Source: Spongospora subterranea (Eukaryota > Endomyxa > Phytomyxea > Plasmodiophorida > Plasmodiophoridae). Taken from it: a stretch of 64,000 nucleotides of DNA. Each line of letters opens with the position of its first letter. Within the stretch, counting starts at the first letter, position 1. Position numbers and translations under genes: made by a program. This document shows, in pieces, positions 13,672 through 25,310 of this stretch. The notes beneath the pieces are model-generated. The model made no database searches, was not told the DNA's origin, and worked only from the letters and a program-made list of their open reading frames with translations. The DNA lies in assembly GCA_900404475.1 (NCBI GenBank), contig OUQQ01000034.1, forward strand, positions 1 through 64,000, given 5' to 3'.

Positions 13672-15914
13672 ATGTCGGCGATAGCGAACTTGATCTCGTC
13701 CGGGGAATGTGGACAACAATCAGGTCTGAGTCAGCTCGCTAGTCAAGTCACACTCGCTGCGCCATCGTCGCTCCAGGAGTCACGCTCGCCTTTCAGCGAG
13801 ATCCATGGGCCTCAGGATGGGTTCAATGCGGATCAGTTCGTGCATGAACATGAACTCGCGGCTCCATGTGACAATAATCAAGTTGTCCAGTTCGGTAAAA
13901 TGGGTATCTTTTGGAATTGTGTTTCTGGTCTCATTTTATCTTCTACCAGAGTCCGCATTCGCCCATGAACCGCATCATTTTCCCTTTCATTCAGGTCCTG
14001 ATCTAGTGCAGCAGTTCCAAAATTGGAACATTCAGAACATGCGGTCTCAAATACAAAATCCCAATGTTTGGGCTGATCAGTTCATATCGGGGCCTTTAGC
14101 TCACACAGGTCTGCCCCGTTTTTCTCCCGTGGTTTTGATCAATCGAGCAATCTTACAGAACATCATGGGTGGGTGGATCAGTTCCATAATCAGACAACAA
14201 GAGAAGCCCCTGCTAACGCATGGGTCGAACAATTCTCAAATCAATCACGAGAAGCAATACCTCAGCAAGGAGCGCCTTTGGATTTATCAATGCTCAGGAA
14301 ACTTCAAACCAGCTCCAATGAAAAAGTTCGCAATTCGAAGTTTGTCCAATTCCTTTCGCGAGTATAATGTTGTTGTTTTCTTTAATCTCGCATTTAACAA
14401 TGACTTTGCAGCTAGAAGCTGGGGAAATTGTTCTTGATGAAGCTAGCAATTGTGTCAAAGAAATTGTACCTTTAGCCGAATCGAAGATTGATACCTTTGG
14501 ATCGTAAGACGAATTATCTATCCAGTGGTCCGCCTTGGTTTACGGTCTGTGTCGTAGTCATTGGGCTAGCGAATTCGATCAGCAGCAAAGTGACCGTTCG
14601 TGGGGAGCACAGTTTGCTGATGCGTCCAGCGACGAGAATACGTGGGCACAACAGTTCACCGGCGACATGGGTTTGACTGAAACGGAAACGACGGCAATTA
14701 CGGAAGGCATTGAACATGATGATAACTGGATTGATGATTTCGAACATTTTGATTGGAAAGAATATGCTAATTCGCTGCATGAAAAAAGGGATGAAGTTCC
14801 TGTTATCTCTAAGTGCCCTGCGTATGTCTTTGCTGAACAGAATCCTTATTTACACGATGGAAATGCCATGGAAAAAGGCATCGCCCTCATGAAAACGGAT
14901 AGCTTATCAGAGGCTATTCTAGCCTTTGAAGCAGAAGTTCAGCGTTCCCGGGAAAACTTGGTAAGAAACTACTTTTCCTGCTCTTTTTTTCTCATTCTTT
15001 TCTCAGAATGCGTGGAGGTTATTAGGCCAATGCAATGCGGAGAATGAGAACGATAGTCAGTGTATTGCGGCGCTTTCCACTGCTCTTGATCTGGACCCTT
15101 ATAATTTGGATTCACTTTTAATGTTAGGAGTTAGCCACACTAACGATCTAGATCAGGTACATCTGCTTCCAGGTTATTCTATCGTCTGACAACCGCTGAA
15201 TTCAGACAAGAGCGCTTGATGCACTCAAATCATGGCTTGAAAACAATCCAAATTTTCAGTTTATGTCTCATTCTGCCGGTGCGTCTGTGCAATCGGACGA
15301 TTTTTCTGCACTTTACGGAACATGCGGTTCCCCTGGAAATCTTACTAGCCAAGTTATCGAAATGTTTTCAAAGGCGGCATCTTTCAGCCCGAACGATGTC
15401 AACATCCACACTGCTCTTGGTGTGCTGTATAATATATCAGGTGATTTCACAATGGCGTTTGAGTCCTTTTCAAAAGCAGTTCAATTAAATCCTAATGACG
15501 CGTCGTTATGGAACAAATTGGGTGCCAGTCAAGCGAACGGTTCTCAAAGTCAGCTTGCAGTGCATTCATATAGAAGGTAGCTAGGCTTACATTCAACTTC
15601 AACGGGTTTAATAAGAATATTGCAGAGCACTCGAGCTGAAACCCAATTATGTACGTGCACTAGCTAATTTAGGAATCAGCTTTGCAAATCAAGGTGCTTA
15701 TGCTCATAATTATAATATTTGCTTTAATCGCTGTCTAGGAATGCACAGGGAAGCTGCTCAATCGTATTTGGCGACGCTTTCGCGCAGTCCGCGTGCAGAC
15801 CATGTATGGAGTTATCTCAACATCACGCTCGCTTCGATGAACTGCCCGCCTGAGTTCTTCTCGCTCGTTGACAAAAAAGATCCGGAGTTATTTCGGCCTT
15901 ATTTTGAATTTTGA
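13672..15914 (+). CDS. PEX5: peroxisomal targeting signal 1 receptor PEX5
   Basis: Cycling receptor that binds PTS1 (SKL-type) C-termini and docks at the PEX13/PEX14 complex. Nine exons fit: 13672-13903, 13950-14108, 14159-14361, 14412-14503, 14558-14960, 15007-15156, 15206-15576, 15626-15693, 15739-15914, giving 617 residues. The N-terminus has the conserved Cys (SSGECG, residue 13), the site used for export ubiquitination in the family. The disordered N-half carries seven W-x-x-x-F motifs (WADQF, WVDQF, WVEQF, WASEF, WGAQF, WAQQF, WIDDF) that bind PEX14. The C-half is the TPR domain: FEAEVQ, then DVNIHTALGVLYNISGDF, AVQLNPNDASLWNKLGA, and RALELKPNYVRALANLGIS joined to MHREAAQSYLATL. Splice phases all agree. 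Introns are 45-54 nt. Confidence 0.95.
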
Positions 15915-16396
15915 CTGTCAACAAGCATCTGTGCACGCAGGGATATCGTGTTTATTTAATTCAATCTGTGCGTTGAAAACATATGTTGTAAACACCACGA
16001 TGGCAGGCTGAATGCCGGGACCCACACATCATTGTACTGCTTAGCGATTTTCATCAGCGTTATTATACTGAAATGTTTCAACAACGCGCGTCATGTATGT
16101 TGTCCGCCACTGCGATATTTCTCAATAAGGCGCTGTCTCAGTTGAAAGCGTTTTGCCTTCCGGAATGTAGATTTTGATTTGCGAACGTGAATCATCTACT
16201 TTGATGAGTCACGATGTGGTTCCTGGTTTTATCTGTAGTTCCGGTTGTAGAATGTGCAGACTGATTTTTCGCTAGACAAATCATTCGAAATTTTCAATCT
16301 TACTGAACAATAGCATTCGACGGAACACTGTTCTGTGCAAATTCTCTCGGAAACTCCTCTACTTCAAACCTTTTCCGTCCTCAAACAATCTCAGCT
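15915..16396. other. intergenic
   Basis: PEX5 3' flank and upstream region of the next gene. No coding frame or repeat seen. Confidence 0.5.
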
Positions 16397-18484
16397 ATGG
16401 ACTCTTCCTCCAAAATGTCAGACGAACTCGCCCAAGCAGTAACTCCTTTCCATTTTAGTTTGGAGTTGACACGACCTTCCCCCAACAAGGACTGGACATC
16501 CATTCCACAATTTTCATCCGACTGGTCCCGATTCATCGATCTGTACGAGGACCCTTTGGTTGTCCGCATAAAGTGTTTGTTACAAGGTTCAGGGAGCGAG
16601 CATATTGTAAATTTCGAAAAAATGATTCGATTTTCAAACCTAGCCAAAAATGCAATCAATGCTGTCATCAAGGCAGGGCAGTTCTCGGTTTCTCCCAAGG
16701 CTCCTTTGCGCTGCTGTTTTACGATGCTACTAGTGTTCCCGTCTCCGACAATGTTCAACCGCGATCAGTTTTCGGAATGCCTAGCAAGTTTGGGCTCATG
16801 GAACAATGATGCCCCTTACGTTACCTACGAGATGCTCGACTCATTTCTGACACGCCGCGCTCACATCAAATCAGACGTAGGACCCATCGAAGCGATACAG
16901 TTTCTCAAACAAAGTGTTCTGGCGTTGAGACCAGTGTCTTCATTGTTCCTGAAGCTGTCAGCGTCTCACTCTGAAGAAGCTTTACGTATTCTTCTTTCGC
17001 TAACGGATTCCGACCCAGACATGATCGGGTATATGCTTGGCGACCGGTCTGTCCACCGTTTGATCGCATCACTACCGTCGTGTTCCCTGGAAACAGCTGT
17101 GTCGACCTTCAAGCTTGTTTGCCAATCAAGCGATTGGGGTTATGTCGCGTACAACACTCTGATTCGCATGGCTATCAACAGCGGCGATACTCAATCCATA
17201 TTTGATATGTACCGGTTCATGCTGGAATCCAACCTTGACCAACTCGACAAACTGTCATTGCAGATGATGTATGATCATCTCTATAACGAAAAAGACGAAG
17301 TGTTAAACAAGGTCATGTCTGTTACAGCAAAATCGTCTGACGACTATTACGATGAAGAAGGGGCGTCTTTCATACTGGAACTCCTCTCTCCAGGCTCTGC
17401 TGCAGCTTGTCATCTTGCAAGTACCATTTTAAGGAAGTGCTCTGATAATGGCCGATACAAACTCGGCTGGCAGATTGCAAGTTCAACTGAGGCGATGAGT
17501 AAACAAGTATTCAGCGAAACGGTCCATCTCTGCAGCTTTGGCTATTTCCAGGAAACGGTACCTCGAGGCAGAACCCTTTGGTTTGAACGGGTCCGTTGGT
17601 GTATCGATCGCCATCTACAATTTCTCAACCGTTATCCATGTGGTCTCGCGTTACATTTGGCTTCTCACGCTCGGCGATTCGACATTTGTTGGCGCTGGTT
17701 TACTGACATGAATGAACAGTTGGCATTCAGATTGACCGGGTATCATACCTCGGCTGTTTTGAAATCTGCTTCCTATGCTTCTGACTTCGGAAAACATATG
17801 CCAAAGATATGTCAAGCGTATTCGATGACACCTACTGCTGAGAAGTCTACGTTCACCTTCATTCCACTTACAAGAATTTGGAATTTGTCATCTGGACCAA
17901 GCAGGCTGGCGAACCTGGAATTCTGGGACGACGTTGCTCGAGATATCAAGTTGTTAATCCAGACAATGACAGATGGGAGTCGTGATGCTACCAGTGCAAA
18001 AATGATTCAGAAACTTCGTCAATGGGTCGTGGTTCAAGGACGTTGGAAAGCGTCGGTTAGTGAAACGACACCAGCTACATCATCGGCTGTGGTACCAGCG
18101 ACTCAAGACTTGACTACCCTAAACGACAATATGATTTTGAGGACAAGCCTGTTTCCAGTTCGTCAATCTGCCGCAAGCCCAGCATCCATTGCCCCTCGTC
18201 CATGGGCAACAAGGAGCAAACTCCCTCCGGTTGCATCTTCTGAATTTGTTATGGAACAGAACATGTCTTCCATCATCTCTAGTACAAACAAGTTGCTCAT
18301 GGCGCCATCGATTCTTGACAGCACTGACGAAATTGTCACAGCCCCAAACTCAGACTGGAAAAGGACACCGATATCATTCAAGGGCAGGCCCCAAGCGCCA
18401 TCCGTTTCCCTCGGGCTTGGCCACATGCTGTCAACGTCGTCAATATGGGGCGGCGCTTCGCCAGACAACACCAGGAGCTGGTAA
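16397..18484 (+). CDS. intronless 695-residue protein of unknown function, weakly PPR-like
   Basis: One long uninterrupted frame, unusual here since neighbours are split by introns. The start MDSSSKMSDELAQ is the first Met; upstream is non-coding. Residues about 230-310 contain paired-helix sequence resembling pentatricopeptide units (GYVAYNTLIRMAINSGD, then IFDMYRFMLESNLDQLD), which suggests an organellar RNA-binding or helical scaffold role. The last ~130 residues are Ser/Thr/Pro-rich and likely disordered. No catalytic motif or membrane span is seen. The PPR reading is inference from a few repeats. It might equally be a lineage-specific alpha-helical protein, or a retrocopy given the absence of introns. 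Confidence 0.8.
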   Translation: MDSSSKMSDELAQAVTPFHFSLELTRPSPNKDWTSIPQFSSDWSRFIDLYEDPLVVRIKCLLQGSGSEHIVNFEKMIRFSNLAKNAINAVIKAGQFSVSPKAPLRCCFTMLLVFPSPTMFNRDQFSECLASLGSWNNDAPYVTYEMLDSFLTRRAHIKSDVGPIEAIQFLKQSVLALRPVSSLFLKLSASHSEEALRILLSLTDSDPDMIGYMLGDRSVHRLIASLPSCSLETAVSTFKLVCQSSDWGYVAYNTLIRMAINSGDTQSIFDMYRFMLESNLDQLDKLSLQMMYDHLYNEKDEVLNKVMSVTAKSSDDYYDEEGASFILELLSPGSAAACHLASTILRKCSDNGRYKLGWQIASSTEAMSKQVFSETVHLCSFGYFQETVPRGRTLWFERVRWCIDRHLQFLNRYPCGLALHLASHARRFDICWRWFTDMNEQLAFRLTGYHTSAVLKSASYASDFGKHMPKICQAYSMTPTAEKSTFTFIPLTRIWNLSSGPSRLANLEFWDDVARDIKLLIQTMTDGSRDATSAKMIQKLRQWVVVQGRWKASVSETTPATSSAVVPATQDLTTLNDNMILRTSLFPVRQSAASPASIAPRPWATRSKLPPVASSEFVMEQNMSSIISSTNKLLMAPSILDSTDEIVTAPNSDWKRTPISFKGRPQAPSVSLGLGHMLSTSSIWGGASPDNTRSW

Positions 18485-18829
18485 TCATCATCCTCTGCTC
18501 AATCGGTTGTGGATGTGAATCTAATACACGAACTTATGCAATCTTTCAACGACGCTATTCCTATTACAGTAACAGTAATTTACAGTATGTAACTTTTCAC
18601 CATCAGTGAATCGTGAACGACGTGATGTACGCTTGACAGGATGCAGGTCCAATACCACTGTACAGTAGATATACTGTGTAGGAATAATCGTTGCACATTT
18701 ATCGGAGCAAGCGTAGTTGTTTATTCGACTCACAGGGTTGTTCATGCGGTACCGTCTAATTCGCCATGGGGGCGGATTTGACATTTACGATTGAGTTTGC
18801 CGACCTAATGATCGCCCCGATGCCCGATT

Positions 18830-20796
18830 TCATCTGGCCCTGGGCTTCTTTTTGTTCCCGGAACCGCTCCCCTTCAGTTGTGGCTTGGATTTGGACTTCC
18901 CTTCGTCCTTTTCGGGTAAATCCACCTGAACGACTTCAGGGGCCAACTCAGACACTTTGCTGATCGGTTCGTTCTCATCTCGTTCTTCTTTGGGCGCTAT
19001 CTGGTTCACTCGGGTTGATCTGAGCATGGCGACCATGGCGAGTTTCTTCTTCGGCAATGGCTTCGCGTATTCAATTGCGTCCTGCGTTCTCGTATGTGGC
19101 AGATTTCGTGCCTTCAATATCATTGTCGCTTCAATACTGGATATTCGCTGAGCGCAATCATGAAACTCGGTCATTGATATCGCCCCACTTTTGTCTCTGT
19201 CCGAGACCTCCATAATGGTTGCCGTTGTTTCGCGAACAAGCGCATTTGATTCCGCTATAGTGATGGTATTGTTGATCACGAGAGGACGTATTCGCTGGAG
19301 CAATGCCGATTGAATCTCGAGTTCGTCCAGGGTGGCATTGAGGTCCTCGTCGAACGCGAAATACCGCGCCAAGAACGACAGATGAAAATCCAGATACCAT
19401 CGTGCCAGGGCTTCTCTCTTCTCCACGATGTACGCCGACATTCGCCGAAGTTCGGGCCACGTAACGTGCTGGTCTCCATCGCCATCAATACTTTCCACGA
19501 TTTCTTGGGCGAGCGAATTCACCATCGCTCGCATGATCTGCTTGGACGACTCCGATATCCCCATGACCTTGCTTCCGATGTAATCGCGTGTCATGGTTTC
19601 GAACAGCATTTCGGCGATCTCGCTTGTGGAGAGTTTTCCGCTCTGGTCTTGATCGTATTTCTGGCAATCTATCAGAACTTGTCCAACTCTTTCGAGCTGG
19701 ATTTCGACTTACCTCGAATTCCGCATACAAAGCGTTGTCAAAAAGGGATCCGTTGCATTTTGTCGACAACCAATGCCGTCGAGTCAGCTGCCAATTTCGG
19801 TCATTTTGCTTGTCGTCACTGTCGCCCAACGATTCCAGCTCAGCGCGTATTCGGAGCTCGCTTGGCTGGAAACTGGGGTAAAGGTTATTCACATCCATCA
19901 GCTGTGCCTACACAGTTCCAACCCGTTCTGTAGCCATAGCAGCGCTTCCACTTTCTCGCGCTTGATCGGTCCAGCAGTGCCCTTCGCCACAACGTTGAAC
20001 TGGATCACAGCCCGAGCAAACGCCTCGAACGACGATCGGTCACATCGTTTGTTCGAGTTCTGCATTCCTTTCGAACAGATCTCGTTCTCCTCACCGGTCA
20101 TGTTCGGGCACAATTGCGATAACAGGTTAACGGCATGGTCGATCGACGCGGTCTGGTCAATGCGGCTATTTACTGCATCGAACGCTTCCATCGCTTCCAT
20201 GACCGAGATCCGCATTTGCACAGCGGCAACCCGTACCTCGGTATGTTGAGTAAAACCGTCGACGTAAATCGCCACATCTGACAAACGCGTTCTGTGGTTG
20301 TTTTATAGGACGTGACGAACGCTTACCAACGTTTTTTATGGCCCATTCGACGAATTCACTACGAGAAAGCGTTCGATTCCCGTCCGTATCGATTGACCTT
20401 ATTATAGACCTCGCCAACAGCTGAGCGCCGTGAATGCATTCAGCGTCCAGCGCAGCAACGCCCCCGGCCATCTTGCACATGGCGATGATGGTGCTATGGA
20501 GCAAAATTACCAGCTCATCGACGTCGATTACAGCGGATCCGTCGAGGTCGAATACGTCGAACACGAGGATGGCTCGTTCTTGCAACGACCCTTCACAATA
20601 CACAGCAATCGCTGAAAAAACCTGTAATGCGTTGACGTGATCTGGATGGCGCTCTCCAGCCCACGCCTCAAAATGTGGCTGTGTATCACCAAAAACAGCA
20701 CCGAACACCTGAAGAACAGCACTGAGCGTTCACAGGGCGTAAGAACCAATTGTCACATGATATCCACACTTCATCAAACTGGCTACTATCGAGCAT
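18830..20796 (-). CDS. multi-EF-hand calcium-binding protein
   Basis: Five exons fit: 20796-20770, 20708-20327, 20277-19914, 19872-19713, 19660-18830, 588 codons with the Met at 20796. In-frame coding-like sequence (LPSVREAFATYRELYFNAN) continues upstream to about 20850, so a further 5' exon is likely. Six EF-hand loops are visible: DLDGSAVIDVDEL, DTDGNRTLSRSEF, DQDQSGKLSTSEI, DGDGDQHVTWPEL, DEDLNATLDELEI (degenerate) and DRDKSGAISMTEF. The arrangement recalls hexa-EF-hand calcium buffers or sensors such as calbindins. The C-terminal ~80 residues are Lys/Glu-rich and end KKKPRAR. It is cytosolic by appearance: no signal peptide or membrane span. Assignment to a named family is not safe. Confidence 0.85.
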
Positions 20797-21128
20797 GTTC
20801 GCGTTGAAGTAGAGCTCTCTGTATGTGGCGAACGCTTCTCGTACGGAAGGGAGGCTCACTATGTCTCACAGATCAAACTCAGTCGTATTCTGCCAACGGT
20901 GAGCAACCGACAATCTGAATAGGTCAGCAGCACTTCTGGTTGATTCGATCGTTGCAGGATTTTCCCCGCTCCAGGGAGGTAATTCCCCATGTTTGACTCT
21001 AGCCAATCTTTAAGTTGGGTAATATTTTCCCTTGGAATTTTTTCCGATCTTGGGCAGAAAATATCTGAGCGTTCGGGCGAAGATTTATGGTGAACGGGAA
21101 GGTGATTATGTGTTGGGTAAATGCTTTA

Positions 21129-23814
21129 TTAATCTGCCGGCCTTGGCAGCCATTTCTTATTAGCGTAGTCGTATATCTGCTGACACCTATTTGCCATTGT
21201 TTTGGTCTCCCAGTTCAGACCGGTGAAATTCCAGAATTCCTGAATGGACCGGTCGTTGCCAAGGCCGAGCTCACGAACCTCTTGAAATTCCTGTGGCGGT
21301 TCCTGGTCAAGCTTGAGGAGATAACGTGCTCGACGTTCGGACGCCGCCTTGTACGTCATTGCGTCAGCTCGATCTCTATAAACGGTGTAATTCCGTTCGT
21401 AATAGAGATGTGACACAATATTCCTCATGGGTACGAAGAAATCCCATTTCCGCGTCCAGAGCCGAGCGGCAACCAGCAGTTCTTCGCCATGAAACACTAA
21501 ATCACACAACCCCCGTTCAGGGCATCGATATCTCCCCGAAAACCCGTTGTGACTCACAGAACGGCAAATACCGATCGAACGGGGCGTCGACGAGCACTTG
21601 GGCACGCGCGAACATGAACCCAGCGGCCAAGAACGTGGACGAGCCTGGAACGGCATTGGCCGCGATCACAGCAGGATTGAATCGATTATACCAGCTCTAA
21701 GTCAATGATGAATGGTCCCAATGCCGAGCCAAATGGTGAATTACATTGGCCGCTTGCGTGATCAGATTGCCCGAGAATGTCGCATCGCATATCCATGGGA
21801 CCCACATCGTTCCGTCTTCCAATGGCGTCGAATCTATCACGGGATCTTCACATTTTGTGAAAGATCAGCGAATCTCGACGAAAACGGGTTCAGACAACGC
21901 AGATGACTTACAGGTGCTGATAACGGCCTTGGTCGTTGGCATCCGTTTGATCATGGATTCCAGCTCCGAGTCCCATCGATCGACAAAGTGTAGATGGGAA
22001 TCGATCTGCAAATAATACTCCTGGTTATCATAGAGCTTCGACGCTATGAACCTGGCGAACGTCGGCCCTGCTGACAAGGTCGAATCCAGTCTGGCCACGC
22101 TGATCTGTTTATGCCGTTCAACTGGCCCAACGCAAGGCGTGTCATTAGAACCCGACAGGGTCTGATCCACGAGCCCAACGAATACGCGGTCACAGTTCTG
22201 ACATTTGGAATAGATCTCGCGAAGCGTTTGTTCACACCATTGATCACGATATGACTATGAGTCGTTCAGTTTTTGACCACACGAAAACACGCGGCGACGC
22301 TATTACGCTGATCGAGATGAATATGCTGCCCTTGGCGATCGTATCGGGCACCTGCGCCTTCCTAACACGGGCCGTGTAGTCAACGACGGGCTCGGCGATC
22401 TCGGGGAACAGATCCGGGTCGATGGACGTGACCAGCCGTTTATAGGATGGAGGAGGAGGCGGTTTGGGACCGTCGATCGCATACCATTGACGCGTATCCC
22501 AATCGAACAGGTCGTTGCAATGGGAAGTGATCTTCTTCTCAACCACGTTGACGCCCGTATATTGCAGGTACTGATGGAAGGTCCTCAACTTGCCCAAGCC
22601 AAGGTCCTCGATCTCGTCCATCCGCTCCGGGCGCTCTTGGCTCATCCCCAACATGTACCGGATCCGAACACGCGCCACGTCAGCTAAATGCGACGATTCC
22701 GGATTGTCAACGAACGCGTTGTTCTTCCGATGACCTGGCAAGGAATATCAGGGACAGAGGGATAGGGATATATCCCTACGCTGATCTCACCGTAGACGTG
22801 ACTGCAAATGTTCTCCAATGGAACCACCAGTTCGTAGCCCGAGGTCCAATAGCGGGCGGATTGAGCGAACTCCTCGCCGTGGAACAGGAAATCCAGGTAG
22901 CGATCGAAGGGGCAATCGATCAAGACGGTGGCGGGGGCGAACATGAATCCAGCGCCCAGGAACGGGGACCCCTGTGGCGTTCCCCCATGATTCGCCCTCG
23001 TGTACCAGGATGAATCTTGAGAGAACAGGCCTTGCATGTAATCGTCGAACTTCGCTGTGCAGATGAACGGGACCGCGTTCGTCGGGTTCTCCAACTCCTC
23101 AACGGTGGCGACGGGGTAGTGCGATATCACGAACTTCTTCGATGGCATTTGCGGAATCATGTCCAGGAGACGGCGATCCCAATCGCGGATGAAGGTCAAA
23201 TGGGCGTCGATCTGCAACAGGTATTGCTCGCCCTGCCAGAGACGCGACGTGAGGTAGCGGGCCAAGGTCGGGCCACGAGCCAGACTGGACGCCATCCGAA
23301 TGATCCGGATCTGACCGGCGAAACGCGAGAGATGCGGAGGGAGATTACAGGGCGTGTCGTCGGCGGCGACCTGATCCACCAGCCCGACCCGGACCCGATC
23401 ACAGAACCGACATTTCGTAAAAATTTCGGTCAACGTGGCGATACAATTGTCGTCTCTGTACGACGAGATTGAGACGAATATGTGGTCGGGTTTGACAGGA
23501 ATGTTTCTCAGCCGCTTTTTCCCGTCTTTGACGGTTTCGTGCACAAACGGCGCGTTCTCGAACGAGAACATTTCCGATTCGGGGGGTTTCGTCTCGATCA
23601 GTGTATCGACGACTTGTATTTCTGTTCTCGGTCCGACCTGTTTCCGACGTTGACCTGGGCGGCCGAATCTAGAGAAATGTGTATCTTCGATCTTGAAATC
23701 GCTGATATCCGGAAGTTGCAGCGACAGCAAGAGAGCGGCGAAGACGGCGCAGCCGAGCAAAATCAGTAGGCATAGAAAGGGTCTTGGTGGCCGCCATGAT
23801 GTCGGGGTCAACAT
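21129..23814 (-). CDS. membrane-anchored glycosyltransferase with two tandem GT60 (Skp1 GlcNAc-transferase-like) domains
   Basis: Six exons fit: 23814-22792, 22734-22307, 22254-21912, 21833-21745, 21696-21558, 21497-21129, exactly 797 codons. The protein begins with a short cytosolic tail and one membrane helix (FLCLLILLGCAVFAALLLSL), as in type II Golgi enzymes; soluble family members act on hydroxyproline of Skp1. Domain 1: HIFVSISSYRDDNCIATL, GPTLARYLTSRLWQGEQY, LQIDAHLTFIRDWD, FLGAGFMFA, FLFHGEEF. A Pro-rich linker (DGPKPPPPPSYKRL) leads to domain 2, which repeats each motif: FISISSYRDQWCEQTL, GPTFARFIASKLYDNQEYY, LQIDSHLHFVDRWD, FLAAGFMFA, FLFHGEEL. Both copies keep the LQID-x-H metal-binding motif. 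Domain 2 is broken by more introns. Donor substrate and acceptor are unknown. Confidence 0.9.
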
Positions 23815-23999
23815 GCAATAAACGGACGATTATATGATGAAGCTAGGGAGTGAAGAGGGAAACCCTAGTGGAAGGACGAGTTGGGACGGCAAGCAATTCT
23901 GGAATGAGGGAAGAGGAAGGGGCCACCGATATGGGACTCCTCTGGGTCCAGGGAATGGGACAGATTGGGGTGTACAGGAATTACGGGGGGAGGTGTTGG

Positions 24000-24140
24000 G
24001 CGAGAGGGCGACAGAGAGAGAGAGAGGACAGAGAGAGGGACAGAGAGAGGGAGAGAGAGAGGGACAGAGAGAGGGACAGAGAGAGNNNNNNNNNNNNNNN
24101 NNNNNNNNNNNNNNNNNNNNNNNNNNGGGGGGGGGGGGAT
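24000..24140. repeat. GA-rich simple repeat with a 41-base gap
   Basis: Plus-strand (GAGAGAGGGACA)n sequence runs into N at 24086-24126 and resumes as poly-G. The gap is almost certainly a collapsed simple repeat. It separates the GT60 gene promoter from the 3' end of the next gene. Confidence 0.95.
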
Positions 24141-24258
24141 ATCCTCCCTCAGGTCGGACCAGGATCCGGCCGCGCTTATTCATTGGAGTTCGCACCAGCA
24201 CCTGGTTCGAATTGTCTTGAAGTCAGAGATCGGTTCGTGCCAGAAAATTCATCGCCGT

Positions 24259-25273
24259 TCAAAACGGGTTGGGTTTTATTGTGATTTCCGATCGTTTGAG
24301 TTCTTCCCGTTTCTGAATCCACATGGCGTCCACGACCGGCTCCGGTTCCAGATCGAGCTCGGAGTAGTCGATGGGCGGTTTAACGGGCTGATCAGGGAAT
24401 ACATTTCTGTAGGCTTGGCACCAGGTCTGACAGTGATCAGCAGCGGCGACAAGGCGTCCGTTTGGCGTCCCGATGCTCTCGATCGAGTCCATTGAGGGCA
24501 TGATCATCAACGCTTTCGTGTGTTCGATGTCTTCCCCGCCCCGTTTCTCGTTGGGTTTTTCGCTAAGGAATCGGGAAAGGACCGATCGAAGCAGTTGTTG
24601 AAGATTGCGATTTTCGATCGAATGGCTTATCAAACCGGCCCCGTAATTATGAGCGATCGCCCGAAGCGTCCGACAGATTATCTCCAGATTCGCCGACGAT
24701 GCCAGATCGTATTTATTGGCGATTATCATCATCTGATATTGCCTGACCTGGTTGCATTGCGCCGCCGCCTTAACTAACGGCAACCAATACGACAAATCGG
24801 TCACGATTGACGACGGCTGTGAATAGTTCAACGCAATCGCGCTGATGAAATCCCAAACGGTTTACCTGCGACATATCGACAACGACCAGGACGATTGATT
24901 TCTGTTTGATAATGGCCGGCAACGCCGGCGACATATTCCGTCCACCACCGAACTCCCAAAAATGTGATATTGATTTGGCCCCAGGTGCACCGTTCAGTGA
25001 TGAATTGTTTCGCAAATATTTGTAGTCCAACCCGATTGTCGGTTCCACTTTATCTGGACGCGCTTTGTTCATCAACGATGATATGATCGTCGTCTTCCCC
25101 GACCCTTCGCTGCCGAGAACAATGAATCTGGGCTCCCGAGATGAGACTTCCTTCAGTTTGGCGTTGTCGACCAGCGCATTCCACAGGAGACCTTTCCCAT
25201 CCCCTTTCATATCTGCAAGAGTGGTATTGTGAAGGGAAGCCCGACAAGATGGCGATAGTTTCTCTAATGTCAA
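24259..25273 (-). CDS. DYNC2LI1: cytoplasmic dynein 2 light intermediate chain 1
   Basis: Subunit of the retrograde intraflagellar transport motor. Two exons, 25273-24866 and 24816-24259, give 321 residues with a 49-nt intron. It shows a P-loop (FIVLGSEGSGKTTIISSL), a family-typical switch region (SHFWEFGGGRN), then IVLVVVDMSQ joined across the intron to PSSIVTDLSYWLPLV, the NKYD motif (MIIANKYDLA), and a C-terminal tail with Pro-rich PVKPPIDYSEL and MWIQKREEL, where the family contacts the heavy chain. The start at 25273 is the first in-frame Met and gives a short N-extension. With CFAP300 nearby, it is good evidence that the organism makes cilia or flagella. Confidence 0.9.
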
Positions 25274-25310
25274 CCCACCCTTCAGCCTCAGACGGAACTC
25301 GATGAATCAT

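Noticed and set aside
19310..20249. Long plus-strand frames of 158-207 codons
   Set aside because: They are antisense to the EF-hand exons on the minus strand, whose loops and splice phases are unambiguous.
23834..24284. Plus-strand frames through the GA-rich tract and N gap
   Set aside because: They are low-complexity Arg/Glu/Gly translations of a simple repeat spanning unknown bases, not genes.
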